From Streptomyces sp. JJ36 (lineage in GTDB: Bacteria > Actinomycetota > Actinomycetes > Streptomycetales > Streptomycetaceae): DNA of 64,000 nucleotides. The notes beneath the pieces were generated by a model. The model was not told the DNA's origin. It made no database searches and saw nothing but the letters and a program-made list of their open reading frames with translations. The stretch lies in the NCBI RefSeq assembly GCF_021696945.1, contig NZ_JACYHE010000003.1:100710-164709 (forward strand), in the 5' to 3' direction. Shown in pieces: positions 9,089 through 18,352 of the stretch; positions within the stretch are counted from its first letter, which is position 1, and every line of letters begins with the position of its first letter. Made by a program: the position numbers and the translations under genes.

Positions 9089-11722
9089 ATGACCGTCCGC
9101 CCTGCACAGGAGACCCCGGCACAGGAGACTCCGGCACAGCAGAACCCCTCCCGGGAGACCCCCGGGGAGGGGCCGGCCGCCGGCTCCGGCGCCCCCTGGC
9201 GCGACCCGGCGCTGCCCGCCGAGGCACGGGTGGCGGATCTGCTCGCCCGGATGACCCTGGAGGAGAAGACCGCACAGCTCTACGGGATCTGGGCGGGCGC
9301 CGACGCCTCCGGGGACGGCGTCGCCCCGCACCAGCACGAGATGACGGAGGCCGTGGACTGGGACGCGCTGATCCCGCGCGGGCTCGGGCAGATCACCCGC
9401 TGCTTCGGCACCGCACCCGTCGACCCGGCGCTGGGCGCGCTCGCCCTCGCCCGCACCCAGCGGCGTATCGCGGACGCCGGGCGCTTCGGCATCCCCGCAG
9501 TCGCCCACGAGGAGTGCCTGGCAGGGTTCACCGCGCACGGCGCCACCGCCTACCCGGTGCCGCTCGCCTGGGGCGCGGCCTTCGACCCCGAGCTGGTCGC
9601 CGAGATGGGCGCCCGCATCGGCGCGGACCTGGCCGCCGTCGGCGTCCAGCAGGGCCTGGCGCCGGTCCTGGACGTCGTACGGGACCTGCGCTGGGGGCGC
9701 GTCGAGGAGACCATCGGCGAGGACCCGTACCTGGTGGGCACCATCGGCGCCGCCTATGTGCGCGGCCTGCAGAGCGCCGGCGTCGTCGCCACCCTCAAAC
9801 ACTTCGCCGGCTACGCCGGTTCGGCCGGCGCCCGCAACCTCTCGCCGGTGCGCGCGGGCGCGCGGGAGCTCGGCGACATCGTGCTGCCGCCCTTCGAGAC
9901 GGCCCTGCGGGAGGCCGGGGCGCGCTCGGTGATGCACTCCTACGCCGAGGTGGACGGCGTCCCGGCCGCCGCCGACCGGGAGCTGCTCACCGGGCTGCTC
10001 CGCGAGACCTGGGGCTTCGACGGCACCGTCGTCGCCGACTACTTCGGCATCGGCTTCCTGGAGACGGTGCACCGGGTGGCTGCCGACCCGGCCGACGCCG
10101 GCCGGCTCGCACTGGCCGCGGGCGTCGACACCGAGCTGCCGACCGTCCGCTGCTACGGGGACGCGCTGGTCGGGGCCGTACGCGCCGGACAGGTGCCCGA
10201 GGAACTGGTGGACCGCGCGGCCGAGCGGGTGCTGCGGCAGAAATGCGAACTGGGGCTGCTCGACCCGGACTGGTCGCCGGTGCCTCCCGTCCTGTCCGCC
10301 CTGCTGCGGGAGCCGCGCGCGGCGGAGCCGGCGCCCGGGGAGCAGCACGCGGCAGACGGCGGCCGCGTGGACGGCGGCGTGGACGGCGACGTGCAGGGCG
10401 TCCCGGACGGCCGCACCGGCGGCCGCCCGGGCGGCGCCGTGGGTGCGAGCCTCGACAGCGAGGCCGGGGACGCCGAGCAGGCCGGGAACGCCGAGAGCAC
10501 CGTCGCCGGCCGCCTCGACCTGGACCCGCCGCGGAATCGCGCCCTGGCCCGTGCCCTCGCCGAACGGTCCTGCGTGCTGCTCGCCAACCGGGACGGCGCG
10601 CTGCCGCTGCGGCCCGCCGGGGGATCCCGGATCGCCGTCGTCGGCCCCCGGGCCGACGACCCGCTCGCCATGCTCGGCTGCTACTCCTTTCCCGCCCACG
10701 TCGGCGTCGCCCACCCGGAGGTGCCGCTGGGCGTCCGGGTCCCGACCGTGCTGGACGCGCTGCGCACCGAGTTCGGCGCCTGCGAGGTGACCCACGCCCC
10801 CGGCTGCGACGTCAGCGAGCCGGACACCGCCGGCTTCGCCGCCGCGGCCGGGCTCGCCCGCGACGCGGACGTCTGCGTCGCCGTGCTCGGCGACCGCGCC
10901 GGTCTTTTCGGGCGCGGCACCTCCGGCGAGGGCTGCGACGCGCCGGACCTCGCCCTCCCCGGCGTGCAGGGAGAGCTCCTGGAGACGCTGCTGGACACCG
11001 GCACCCCGGTCGTCCTGGTGCTGCTCACCGGCCGCACCTACGCCCTGGGCCGCTGGGCGGACCGGCTGGCCGGCTCGCTGGTGGCCTTCTTCCCCGGCGA
11101 GGAGGGCGGCCCGGCGGTGGCCGGGGTGCTCTCCGGCCGGGTCAGCCCCTCCGGGCGTCTCCCGCTCGGCGTCCCGCGCGACCCCGGCGGTCAGCCCTGG
11201 ACGTATCTCCAGCCGCCGCTCGGGCTGGCCGGCGGCAGCAGCAGCATCGACCCGACACCGCTGTACCCCTTCGGGCACGGGCTGTCCTACACGGCCTTCC
11301 GCTGGGAGGACTGCGCCGGCCCGCCGCCGGAGCTCCCCACCGACGGCGCCGCCGAGGTCGCGCTGACCGTGCGGAACACCGGCGACCGGGAGGGCGCCGA
11401 GGTGGTGCAGCTCTATCTGCACGACCCGGTCGCCCAGACCACCCGGCCGGACACCCGGCTGATCGGCTACGCCCGGGTGCCGCTGGCCCCCGGGGAGGCC
11501 CGCCGGGTCCGCTTCCGCTTCCACGCCGACCTGTCCTCCTTCACCGGTCTCGCCGGGCACCGCCTGGTCGAACCGGGCGAGCTGGAGCTGCGGTTCGCCG
11601 CCTCCAGCGCGGACGTGCGGCACCGGATGCGGGTACGGCTCACCGGACCGGAGCGCCGGGTCGGGCACGACCGCGCGCTGGTCTGCCCGGTGACGCTGGA
11701 CGACCCGCGGCCGGCCGGCTGA
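9089..11722 (+). CDS. bxlA: GH3 beta-xylosidase/beta-glucosidase
   Basis: A protein of 877 residues from an ATG 14 nt after GAGAGGA. It lacks a signal peptide, so it acts in the cytoplasm on imported oligosaccharides. N-terminal GH3 barrel motifs are clear: KHFAGYAG, and the nucleophile Asp317 in VVADYFGIG. The C-terminal alpha/beta domain (LLTGRTYALG, FFPGEEGG, YPFGHGLSYTAF) is followed by a fibronectin-III-like tail (VTLDDPRP end). Residues about 410-477 form a Gly/Asp/Ala-rich insertion between the two GH3 domains that is not needed in the family. Substrate preference (xylobiose) is inferred from the operon. Confidence 0.9.
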   Translation: MTVRPAQETPAQETPAQQNPSRETPGEGPAAGSGAPWRDPALPAEARVADLLARMTLEEKTAQLYGIWAGADASGDGVAPHQHEMTEAVDWDALIPRGLGQITRCFGTAPVDPALGALALARTQRRIADAGRFGIPAVAHEECLAGFTAHGATAYPVPLAWGAAFDPELVAEMGARIGADLAAVGVQQGLAPVLDVVRDLRWGRVEETIGEDPYLVGTIGAAYVRGLQSAGVVATLKHFAGYAGSAGARNLSPVRAGARELGDIVLPPFETALREAGARSVMHSYAEVDGVPAAADRELLTGLLRETWGFDGTVVADYFGIGFLETVHRVAADPADAGRLALAAGVDTELPTVRCYGDALVGAVRAGQVPEELVDRAAERVLRQKCELGLLDPDWSPVPPVLSALLREPRAAEPAPGEQHAADGGRVDGGVDGDVQGVPDGRTGGRPGGAVGASLDSEAGDAEQAGNAESTVAGRLDLDPPRNRALARALAERSCVLLANRDGALPLRPAGGSRIAVVGPRADDPLAMLGCYSFPAHVGVAHPEVPLGVRVPTVLDALRTEFGACEVTHAPGCDVSEPDTAGFAAAAGLARDADVCVAVLGDRAGLFGRGTSGEGCDAPDLALPGVQGELLETLLDTGTPVVLVLLTGRTYALGRWADRLAGSLVAFFPGEEGGPAVAGVLSGRVSPSGRLPLGVPRDPGGQPWTYLQPPLGLAGGSSSIDPTPLYPFGHGLSYTAFRWEDCAGPPPELPTDGAAEVALTVRNTGDREGAEVVQLYLHDPVAQTTRPDTRLIGYARVPLAPGEARRVRFRFHADLSSFTGLAGHRLVEPGELELRFAASSADVRHRMRVRLTGPERRVGHDRALVCPVTLDDPRPAG

Positions 11723-11808
11723 CCGTGCCGCCCGTCCGCCCGCATCAGCCCGGCCGGCGGGCGGGCACGACGGGCGGGCTCCCGGCAGCCGCACGCCCGT
11801 CCCCGCAT

Positions 11809-11836
11809 GCCGGGGCGCGTACGCCGGGGCGCGTAC
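11809..11836. repeat. Two perfect tandem copies of a 14-bp unit
   Basis: GCCGGGGCGCGTAC is repeated head to tail at 11809-11822 and 11823-11836, followed by a degenerate third copy. It lies in the 181-bp gap between bxlA and the deacetylase gene. No function is evident. Confidence 0.6.
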
Positions 11837-11903
11837 GCCGGTCCCGCGCCGGCGTACCGCCTCCCTGGCCCTCACCGACGAGCCGCAGCAGAAGGAGACT
11901 CCG

Positions 11904-12674
11904 TTGAGCCGTCCCGCATCCTCGTCCCGTCCCCGGTCGCGCCGCCCCGCCCGGCCCTCCCGCCCCCGCACCCGGCTGCTCGGCGGGCTGGTCGCCGCGC
12001 TGCTGCTGACCGGCACGGCCGGCGCGGCCGCCGCCCCGCCCGGGCACGGGGGGCCGGGCGGGGCGGGCCGGCCCACCTCCGAACCGGTCGAGTCGGCCCG
12101 GCACCCCGGCCGCACCGTCGCGCTCACCTTCGACGACGGGCCGCACCCGGTCCACACGCCGCGGCTCCTGGAGGTGCTGCGGGACCACGGGGTCACCGCC
12201 ACCTTCTGTCTCTGGGGCGACCATGTCGCGCAGCACCCGGGGATCGTCCGCCGGATCGCCGCCGAGGGGCACACGCTGTGCAACCACTCGATGCACCACG
12301 ACGACCTGGCCGCCTGGCCGGAGCACCGCATCCGGCGGGACCTGGCCCGCACCACGGCGGCCATCCGCCGTGCCGCGCCGGGGGCCCGGATCCCGTACTT
12401 CCGGGCGCCCTACGGAAACTGGGGGCGGTCGCCCGAGGTCGCGGCCCGGCTCGGGATGCAGCCGCTCGGCTGGCGGCTGGCGGTGACCGACTGGGAGCCG
12501 CCGGGTACGCAGGAGCTGCTCCGCCGTCTCCGGGAGGGCCTCACCGAGGGTGCCGTGGTGCTGCTGCACGACGGCGGCGGTGATCGCAGCCAGACCGTCG
12601 AGGCCGTGGACCGGTTGATCCCGGAGCTGCGCGCCGCCGGCTGGCGTTTCGACCTCCCCGCCCGCCGCGGCTGA
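11904..12674 (+). CDS. Secreted polysaccharide deacetylase (CE4), possible acetylxylan or chitin deacetylase
   Basis: A protein of 256 residues with a TTG start seven bases after GAAGGAG. A basic Arg/Pro-rich N-terminus precedes a hydrophobic segment (LLGGLVAALLLTGTAGAAAA), consistent with export. All five CE4 motifs are readable: TFDDGPHP (catalytic base and metal Asp), NHSMHHDD (metal His pair), FRAPYGNW, VTDWEPPGT and VLLHDGG. The enzyme removes acetyl groups from carbohydrate outside the cell. Its place beside the xylan genes suggests acetylxylan. Family members also act on peptidoglycan or chitin, so the substrate is not fixed by sequence. Confidence 0.88.
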   Translation: MSRPASSSRPRSRRPARPSRPRTRLLGGLVAALLLTGTAGAAAAPPGHGGPGGAGRPTSEPVESARHPGRTVALTFDDGPHPVHTPRLLEVLRDHGVTATFCLWGDHVAQHPGIVRRIAAEGHTLCNHSMHHDDLAAWPEHRIRRDLARTTAAIRRAAPGARIPYFRAPYGNWGRSPEVAARLGMQPLGWRLAVTDWEPPGTQELLRRLREGLTEGAVVLLHDGGGDRSQTVEAVDRLIPELRAAGWRFDLPARRG

Positions 12675-12708
12675 CACCGCACCCGCGCAGGGTGCGTACC
12701 GCCCGCTC

Positions 12709-12737
12709 GCCGGCCGCCGGCCCGGCCGGCGGCCGGC
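12709..12737. terminator. GC-rich hairpin terminator after the deacetylase
   Basis: GCCGGCCGCCGG (12709-12720) pairs perfectly with CCGGCGGCCGGC (12726-12737) around a 5-nt loop. It lies between convergent genes. There is no U-tract, which is common in streptomycetes. Confidence 0.6.
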
Positions 12738-12833
12738 CGCGGCGGGCCCGGTGGAGCAGCAGGCGGTGCGGACGCGACGGGGTGGGCGGTGCTGCGACCG
12801 GCGGCCCGGGGCCGGCACGCCCGGCGGCGGGCG

Positions 12834-13016
12834 TCAGCGGAAGCAGTCGTCGGAGCGGTAGGGGTCGCAGCTCAGGCAGCGGGACTCGGCGCAGTCCCGG
12901 CAGGGCAGCAGCGGGAACCCGCAGTGGCACCAGCCCGTCGGTCCGCCGCGGGCGTCCGGCTCCGGGCCGCCGTACCCGGGGGCGGTGGTGTGGACGGGGT
13001 GCACGGTTTCGCTCAT
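12834..13016 (-). CDS. Small Cys-rich protein coupled to the NAD-binding membrane protein
   Basis: A protein of 60 residues. The ATG overlaps the upstream stop by four bases (ATGA) and is preceded by GGAAGGAG. The second half holds six cysteines: CHCG, PCRDC, CLSC and C near the end, with the pattern of a zinc-ribbon-like or metal/redox site. No signal peptide or membrane segment is seen. I do not recognise the family. Translational coupling to the RCK-like protein suggests that the two act together. Confidence 0.6.
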   Translation of the reverse strand: MSETVHPVHTTAPGYGGPEPDARGGPTGWCHCGFPLLPCRDCAESRCLSCDPYRSDDCFR

Positions 13017-14530
13017 CGCGTCTCTCCTTCCGTACGGTGCGTGGCGCCGGCGGTGGCCGCGGGGGAGGCCGCGGCGGCCGGGCGCGGACGCGCCGCCATG
13101 TGGGGGCCGGGGGAGCCGGGGCCCGGCGGTCCGGCGGGCGCGCAGACCCGTGCGCAGTGCGCCGCCGGGTGCACCCGGCCGTCTGCGTGCAGCACCTGCA
13201 CCCCGCGGCCGGAGGTGAAGGTGGCCAGCGGGCGCAGGCCCAGCGCGGTGGCGGCGACATGGGAGCCGCCGACCTCGGCGAGGTCACAGGCGGTGGCGAT
13301 CCGGAAGAGCGACCGGGACTCGGAGATCACGTCCTCCTCGCCGCCCGAGCGGAGCACGATTCGCTGCTCCGGGGCGACGGCGCGGGCCGCCACCGCGACC
13401 GTGATGTTCTCCAGCGCGTCGGAGGAGACCGCCGCGATCGCCCGGGCCCGGGAGAGCGCGAGCTTCCGGAGCAGAAACCGGTCGCCACCGCGGCCGAACA
13501 CCACCGGTATGCCGAGCTCCTTCGCCAGCGGCACGCACGGCGCCTCCCGGTCCCGCTCCACCGCCACCACCCGGATGCCGAGCGCCCGCAGCTCCCGGCA
13601 GAGCCGCAGCCCGACCTGGCCGAGGCCCACCACGAGCACATGGCCGTGCCGGGGCACCGCCCGGGCACCCACCAGGCCGGTGAGCCGGCCGGAGGTGAGG
13701 TGGTCGACGAGCCCGGCGGTGAAGAGCGCGGTGAAGCCGAGCACGCAGAGCAGCGTGCCGGTGGACAGCACCAGATACCAGGCCGGGGAGGCGTGCGCGC
13801 CGCCGCCCGTGCCCGCGTCCACCGTGGTGAGCACCAGCGCCGCGTGCCGGGCCGCGGCCGCCGGCGGCTGGTGCAGGACCAGCATGCCCAGCACGGTGTC
13901 GAGCAGGAAGACGCCGAGCAGCCCGCAGAGTCCCGTCAGCAGCGCCCGGGTGGTGCCCTCCAGCGGCCGGACCTGGGCGTGCAGCCAGTGCCGCAGCCGG
14001 TGCCCGGCGGGCGGCCGCGCCGTGGGGGACCGCTCGACGCGCGGACCGTCCGGGCCGTCCACCACGCCCAGCCGCTGCCCGTCCGGCGTACGGCAGAGCG
14101 TCAGCAGCCGCTCCTCCAGGCAGGGGCCCAGCAGTGCGGGGACGAGCGCGTCGGTCATGCCGAGCACGGTGCAGTTGGGCACCGAGCGCACCACCTCGCC
14201 GGCCACCGTGCGGTCGAAGAGGGTGACCAGCAGCGGCACCCCGGGGCGGGCGTGCTCGGCCAGCAGCGCGTAGCGCAGGGCCCGGACGTCCTCCCGGAAG
14301 ACGATCACCACCATGTCGACGCCTCCGGCCTCCCCCGCCAGCGCGGCGGCGAGTTCCGCGGCGTCCGGGGCGGGCAGCCGCCGTACGCTCGCGCCCCACT
14401 CCGTGGCGAAGGCGGCGACCGCCGCGGCGGGCTCGTCGTCGCCGAGCAGCAGCAGCCGTCTGCCGCCGGACGGCGGGCCGCCGTCTCCTGGGGTGCCGGG
14501 GCCGCCGTCGCCCGGTCCGGGGACACGCAC
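13013..14530 (-). CDS. Two-TM NAD-binding (TrkA-N/RCK-like) protein with degenerate pore filter
   Basis: A protein of 505 residues from the GTG at 14530, preceded by CGAGGAGACC. It starts with a Rossmann-like domain (LLLLGDDEPAAA from about residue 25, VDMVVIVFRED). Two membrane segments lie at about 196-219 and 250-276, then a second Rossmann fold with the NAD motif HVLVVGLGQVGLRL from about 297, and a Pro/Ala-rich tail. The layout is that of a K+ channel with RCK domains. Between the membrane segments, however, the filter position reads TTVDAGTGG instead of TTVGYGD. It may therefore be a nucleotide sensor or altered channel. It is coupled to the downstream Cys-rich gene. Confidence 0.75.
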   Translation of the reverse strand: MRVPGPGDGGPGTPGDGGPPSGGRRLLLLGDDEPAAAVAAFATEWGASVRRLPAPDAAELAAALAGEAGGVDMVVIVFREDVRALRYALLAEHARPGVPLLVTLFDRTVAGEVVRSVPNCTVLGMTDALVPALLGPCLEERLLTLCRTPDGQRLGVVDGPDGPRVERSPTARPPAGHRLRHWLHAQVRPLEGTTRALLTGLCGLLGVFLLDTVLGMLVLHQPPAAAARHAALVLTTVDAGTGGGAHASPAWYLVLSTGTLLCVLGFTALFTAGLVDHLTSGRLTGLVGARAVPRHGHVLVVGLGQVGLRLCRELRALGIRVVAVERDREAPCVPLAKELGIPVVFGRGGDRFLLRKLALSRARAIAAVSSDALENITVAVAARAVAPEQRIVLRSGGEEDVISESRSLFRIATACDLAEVGGSHVAATALGLRPLATFTSGRGVQVLHADGRVHPAAHCARVCAPAGPPGPGSPGPHMAARPRPAAAASPAATAGATHRTEGETR

Positions 14531-14641
14531 GGGGGTCTCCTCGCTCTTCGCCGGTGGACAGGGGCGCTGCTGCTCGCCGCCGGCCGCCGTGCGGCGGGCC
14601 GCCGGGTTCCCTGTGACGGTAGGCCCCCGGGCGCCGCCGCA

Positions 14642-14695
14642 CCGTTGTGCGGTTCGCCAGCACGCCGGGAGCGGTGTTGGCCGATGCGACAACGG
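14642..14695. promoter_or_regulatory. Candidate PucR-type sites upstream of the PucR gene
   Basis: CCGTTGTGCGGTTCGCC (14642-14658) and, on the opposite strand, CCGTTGTCGCATCGGCC (complement of 14679-14695) share a core, CGTTGTnnnnTCGsC. The second is close to the site at 18353 before the symporter/hypX genes. Autoregulation by PucR is an inference. Confidence 0.4.
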
Positions 14696-14758
14696 CCCGC
14701 GGCGCCTCCGGACTGTTGTATGGGTCTCTCACCAGCGAGTACCGTCAGTGACACGTCG

Positions 14759-14790
14759 GCGCGCGGACCGGACCGACCGGGTCCGCGCGC
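14759..14790. other. Hairpin in the leader of the PucR gene
   Basis: GCGCGCGGACC (14759-14769) pairs with GGTCCGCGCGC (14780-14790), an 11-bp perfect stem ending 16 nt before the GTG start. It could affect message stability or translation. No known riboswitch is recognised. Confidence 0.5.
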
Positions 14791-14806
14791 GGGACAGGTG
14801 GTAACA

Positions 14807-16525
14807 GTGGACGAGACGGCCAGGCCGGCGGACCCCGTGCACGACGCCGGCGCCGCCGACGACAAGGCCCGGCCCTCCGGCGCGCGGCTGCGGCAACTGC
14901 TGCTCGCTCTCGGCGACCCGGTGATCGGCTTGGTGGCCGCACCCGAGGGCCTCGACGTCGCGATCAACGACGTGGTGATCCTGGACGCCGACGACGAGCC
15001 GGACTCCTACGACGGCGATCTGGTGCTCATCATCGGTTCCCGGGGCCGCCGGGTGCACCGGCTGGCCCGGGCGGCGGCCGCGCGGGGCGCGGCCGCGGTG
15101 GCGGTCAAGATGGACCACGGGGACGATCTGGCGGACCTGCGGGCCATCGCGGCCGACACCGGAGCGGTGGTGCTCGGGGTGCGGCCCGAGATGCGCTGGG
15201 CCCAGCTCGACTCGATGGCGCGCGGAGTCGTCGCCGACGCACGGGTGGCGGTGGTCCCGGAGGCGGGGCGGCCCGCCGACCTCTACGCGCTGGCGCAGAC
15301 CGTCGCCGCGCTCACCGGCGGCATCGTGAGCATCGAGGACAACGCCAACCGCGTCGTGGCGTACTCGCGTTCGGACGACGAGGTGGACGAGCTGCGCCGC
15401 CGGTCCATCCTCGGCTGGCAGGGGCCCGCCGAGTACCTGGCGCTGCTGAAGCGGTGGGGTGTCTACGAGCGGCTGCGCGCCGGCGACGACGTGGTGCACA
15501 TCGACGAGCGCCCGGAGCGCGGCATCCGGCGCCGGCTGGCCATCGGCATCCGGGTCGACGAGCAGTTGCTCGGGTCGATCTGGGTGCAGGAGGGCGACAA
15601 GCCGCTCGCCGAGGAGGCGGACAAGGCGCTGCTCGGCGCCGCACGGGCGGCGGCGTTGCAGCTCGTACGCCGCCGTACCGGCATCTCGCCCGATCTGGAG
15701 TTCGAGCAGAGTCTGCTCAGCCGGATGCTGAACGGGCACGTCGACCCGCGCACCTTCGCCGACCACATCGGCGCGGGGCTGGACGAGCCGGCGCTGGTCA
15801 CGGCGTTCGCGCTGAACGCCGGCTCCGGGGACGCCGGCCGCCCGGCCTTCGAGCTCCGCCGGGCCACCATGACCAGCCTGATCTCGGTGCACGCCGCCGC
15901 CTACCGGCGCCGGTCCCTGGTCACCAGCGTGGACACCCGGGTGTACATGCTGCTGCCGGGCCTCCCCGAGCGGTCCGGTGAGAACCTCGCCGCCGGGCTC
16001 GCCTCGGAGATCGTGCGGGCGGCCGGCCAGCGGCTCCAGCTCGACGTGTGCGCGGCCGTCGGCTCGGCGGTGCCCGGGCTGGACGCGATCGCCGACTCCA
16101 AGACCGAGGCGGACCGGGTGCTGGACATCCTGGTGCGGGGCGGTGAGCGCCGGGTGGCCACCATGGACGACGTACGGTCCCAGGTGCTGCTCAGCGACGC
16201 CCTCGGGCTGCTGCAACAGCATCCGCGGATCCGCGACCCGCGGGTCACCGCTCTCGCCGACTACGACGCGGAGCACGACTCCGGCCTGGTCCGTTCGGTG
16301 CTGGCCTATCTGGGCGCGCTGGGGAACGTCCGCTCCGCCGCCGCGTCGCTGCATGTGCACCCGAACACGCTGCGGTACCGGCTGAAGCGGGCCGAGGCCG
16401 TCAGCGGCATCGATCTGGACGACGGGCACCAGTGCCTCTTCTCGCATCTGCAACTGCTGCTGGAGACCGGCTCGCCGCCGGCTCGTACGGCGACCGGACC
16501 GGACGGCGGTGCCCGGGCGTCCTGA
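14807..16525 (+). CDS. PucR-family transcriptional regulator
   Basis: A protein of 572 residues from the GTG at 14807, which has GGTGG upstream. An N-terminal PucR ligand-binding domain (ARLRQLLLALGDPVIGLV, DLVLIIGSRGR) is followed by a GGDEF-like central domain. A C-terminal HTH_30 lies near residues 505-540 (NVRSAAASLHVHPNTLRYRL). This class usually senses purine breakdown products, amino acids or related metabolites and often controls adjacent transport genes. The convergent neighbour is a Na+/alanine-type symporter, and a similar upstream motif occurs in front of both. The effector is unknown. Confidence 0.88.
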   Translation: MDETARPADPVHDAGAADDKARPSGARLRQLLLALGDPVIGLVAAPEGLDVAINDVVILDADDEPDSYDGDLVLIIGSRGRRVHRLARAAAARGAAAVAVKMDHGDDLADLRAIAADTGAVVLGVRPEMRWAQLDSMARGVVADARVAVVPEAGRPADLYALAQTVAALTGGIVSIEDNANRVVAYSRSDDEVDELRRRSILGWQGPAEYLALLKRWGVYERLRAGDDVVHIDERPERGIRRRLAIGIRVDEQLLGSIWVQEGDKPLAEEADKALLGAARAAALQLVRRRTGISPDLEFEQSLLSRMLNGHVDPRTFADHIGAGLDEPALVTAFALNAGSGDAGRPAFELRRATMTSLISVHAAAYRRRSLVTSVDTRVYMLLPGLPERSGENLAAGLASEIVRAAGQRLQLDVCAAVGSAVPGLDAIADSKTEADRVLDILVRGGERRVATMDDVRSQVLLSDALGLLQQHPRIRDPRVTALADYDAEHDSGLVRSVLAYLGALGNVRSAAASLHVHPNTLRYRLKRAEAVSGIDLDDGHQCLFSHLQLLLETGSPPARTATGPDGGARAS

Positions 16526-16606
16526 CGGCTGCCGCGGCCCGGCGACCGGCGTCCCGGCGGCCGCGTGCCCGGTGACCGGCCGCCGGTCCGGTGACCGGGA
16601 GTGGCG

Positions 16607-16646
16607 CGGGGACCGCCCCGGGCCCGGCGGCCCGGGGCGGTCCCCG
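16607..16646. terminator. Bidirectional terminator between PucR and symporter genes
   Basis: An 18-bp perfect stem: the arm at 16607-16624 (CGGGGACCGCCCCGGGCC) pairs with 16629-16646 around a 4-nt loop. It sits between convergent genes and can serve both. Confidence 0.8.
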
Positions 16647-16683
16647 TCCGGAGGCCCGGAACGGGCCCGGTGCGGGGAGGCGC

Positions 16684-18252
16684 TCAGCCCCGTTCCGTGG
16701 AGGCCGCCTCCGCCCCCTCCTGCCGCGCGTCCGGGGCCTTCAGGGAACGCGTGAACCGTGCGAGCTCCCGCTTGACCACCGGCGCCAGCAGGTAGAGGCC
16801 GATGATGTTCACCAGCGCCAGCAGGAACAGCACGGCGTCGGTGAAGGCGAGGACGCTGCCGAAGGTCAGCACCGCGCCGATGACGATGAAGGAGCAGAAC
16901 ACCCCCTGGTAGACGCGCTCGCTGACCCGGCTGCGGCCGAAGAGATGGGTCCAGGCCTTCTGCCCGTAGTACGCCCAGGTGATCATCGTGGAGACCGCGA
17001 AGAGCACCACCGCGACGGTCAGCAGCACCGGGAACCAGGGCAGCACCGTCTCGAACGCCTCGGAGGTCACGGTGACGCCGTCCGGGGTGACGCCCTCTGC
17101 CGCGTACTCCGCCTGGGCGTCGCGCCAGAACGCCGTGTCGGCGATGACGATGGTCAGGGCGGTCATGGTGCACACCACGACCGTGTCGATGAAGGGTTCG
17201 AGCAGTGCCACCAGGCCCTCGGTGGCCGGGTAGCGGGTCTTCACGGCGGAGTGCGCGATGGGGGCGGAGCCGAGCCCCGCCTCGTTGGAGAAGGCCGCCC
17301 GGGTGAAGCCGACGATCAGCGCGCCGATGGTGCCGCCGACCACGCCCTCGCCGGTGAAGGCACCGCTCACGATGGTGCCGACCGCGTCCGGCACGCTGGT
17401 GAGGTTGAACAGGATGACCAGGGCGCAGGCGCCGACGTAGAGCAGGCCCATGGCCGGCACCAGCCGGCTGGTCACCCGCCCGATCGACCGGATGCCGCCG
17501 ATGATCACAAAACCGACGACTGCGGCGAGCACCAGCCCGGCCAGCAGCGCCGAGCCGTCCCCGGCCAGCGGGCCGTCCTCGCCGCCGGTGACGTCCCGGA
17601 GCTGGATGACGGTCTGGTTGGCCTGGAACATGTTGCCGCCGCCGATGCCGAAGAGCAGGATCATCACGGCGGCCAGCGCGGCCATGATCTTCCCGGCGTA
17701 CCGGCCCGCGGCGCCCGGCAGCCGCTCCGCGAGGCCCTTGCTCAGATACTGCATCGGGCCGCCGGACACCGTGCCGTCCGGGTGCTCGTCGCGGTAGCGC
17801 ACGCCCAGCGTGCACTCCACGAACTTGCTGCACATCCCCAGCAGGCCGCAGAGCACCATCCAGAAGGTGGCCCCTGCGCCGCCGATGGTGACGGCCACAC
17901 CCACACCGGCGATGTTGCCCAGGCCCACGGTGCCGGAGACCGCGGAGGTCAGCGCCTGGAAGTGGGTGATCTCGCCCGGGTCGTCCGGGCTGCTGTGCCG
18001 CCCGCGGAGGATGCGCAGGGCCAGCCGGAAGCCGCGCACCTGCACGAACCCGAAGTAGAGCGTGAAGGCCGCGCCGGCCAGCACCAGCCAGGCCACGATC
18101 CACGGGAAGGTCGTCCCGAAGACCGTGACCTCGCCGAAGACGAAGTCCCCGAGCCCGGTGGCGATCGGGTCGAAGACGGCGTTGATCCGCTCCTCGATCC
18201 TGCCGAGGAAGCCGCTCTCCGCCCCTTGGGCGAGTGTCTGTCTCAGAGCCAT
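16684..18252 (-). CDS. Sodium:alanine/glycine symporter (AGCS family)
   Basis: A protein of 522 residues with about ten hydrophobic segments. The start is the ATG at 18252 after GAAGGGG. AGCS hallmarks are clear: FQALTSAVSGTVGLGNIAGV, PMQYLSKGLAERL, GGGNMFQANQ, RAAFSNEAGLGSAPIAHSA and WAYYGQKAW. It imports alanine, glycine or a related amino acid with Na+ at the cytoplasmic membrane. It is convergent with the PucR gene and divergent from hypX. A PucR-like motif lies 100 nt upstream. Substrate specificity cannot be read from the sequence. Confidence 0.92.
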   Translation of the reverse strand: MALRQTLAQGAESGFLGRIEERINAVFDPIATGLGDFVFGEVTVFGTTFPWIVAWLVLAGAAFTLYFGFVQVRGFRLALRILRGRHSSPDDPGEITHFQALTSAVSGTVGLGNIAGVGVAVTIGGAGATFWMVLCGLLGMCSKFVECTLGVRYRDEHPDGTVSGGPMQYLSKGLAERLPGAAGRYAGKIMAALAAVMILLFGIGGGNMFQANQTVIQLRDVTGGEDGPLAGDGSALLAGLVLAAVVGFVIIGGIRSIGRVTSRLVPAMGLLYVGACALVILFNLTSVPDAVGTIVSGAFTGEGVVGGTIGALIVGFTRAAFSNEAGLGSAPIAHSAVKTRYPATEGLVALLEPFIDTVVVCTMTALTIVIADTAFWRDAQAEYAAEGVTPDGVTVTSEAFETVLPWFPVLLTVAVVLFAVSTMITWAYYGQKAWTHLFGRSRVSERVYQGVFCSFIVIGAVLTFGSVLAFTDAVLFLLALVNIIGLYLLAPVVKRELARFTRSLKAPDARQEGAEAASTERG

Positions 18253-18352
18253 GGTGGTCCCCTTCTCCCGGGCCCGGACGGGATCCCCCGGCCCTCGCCC
18301 GCGAGCCCTGGACGTGTGTTCGGGGAACCGTACGGGCGCGGTGGGACCCCGG

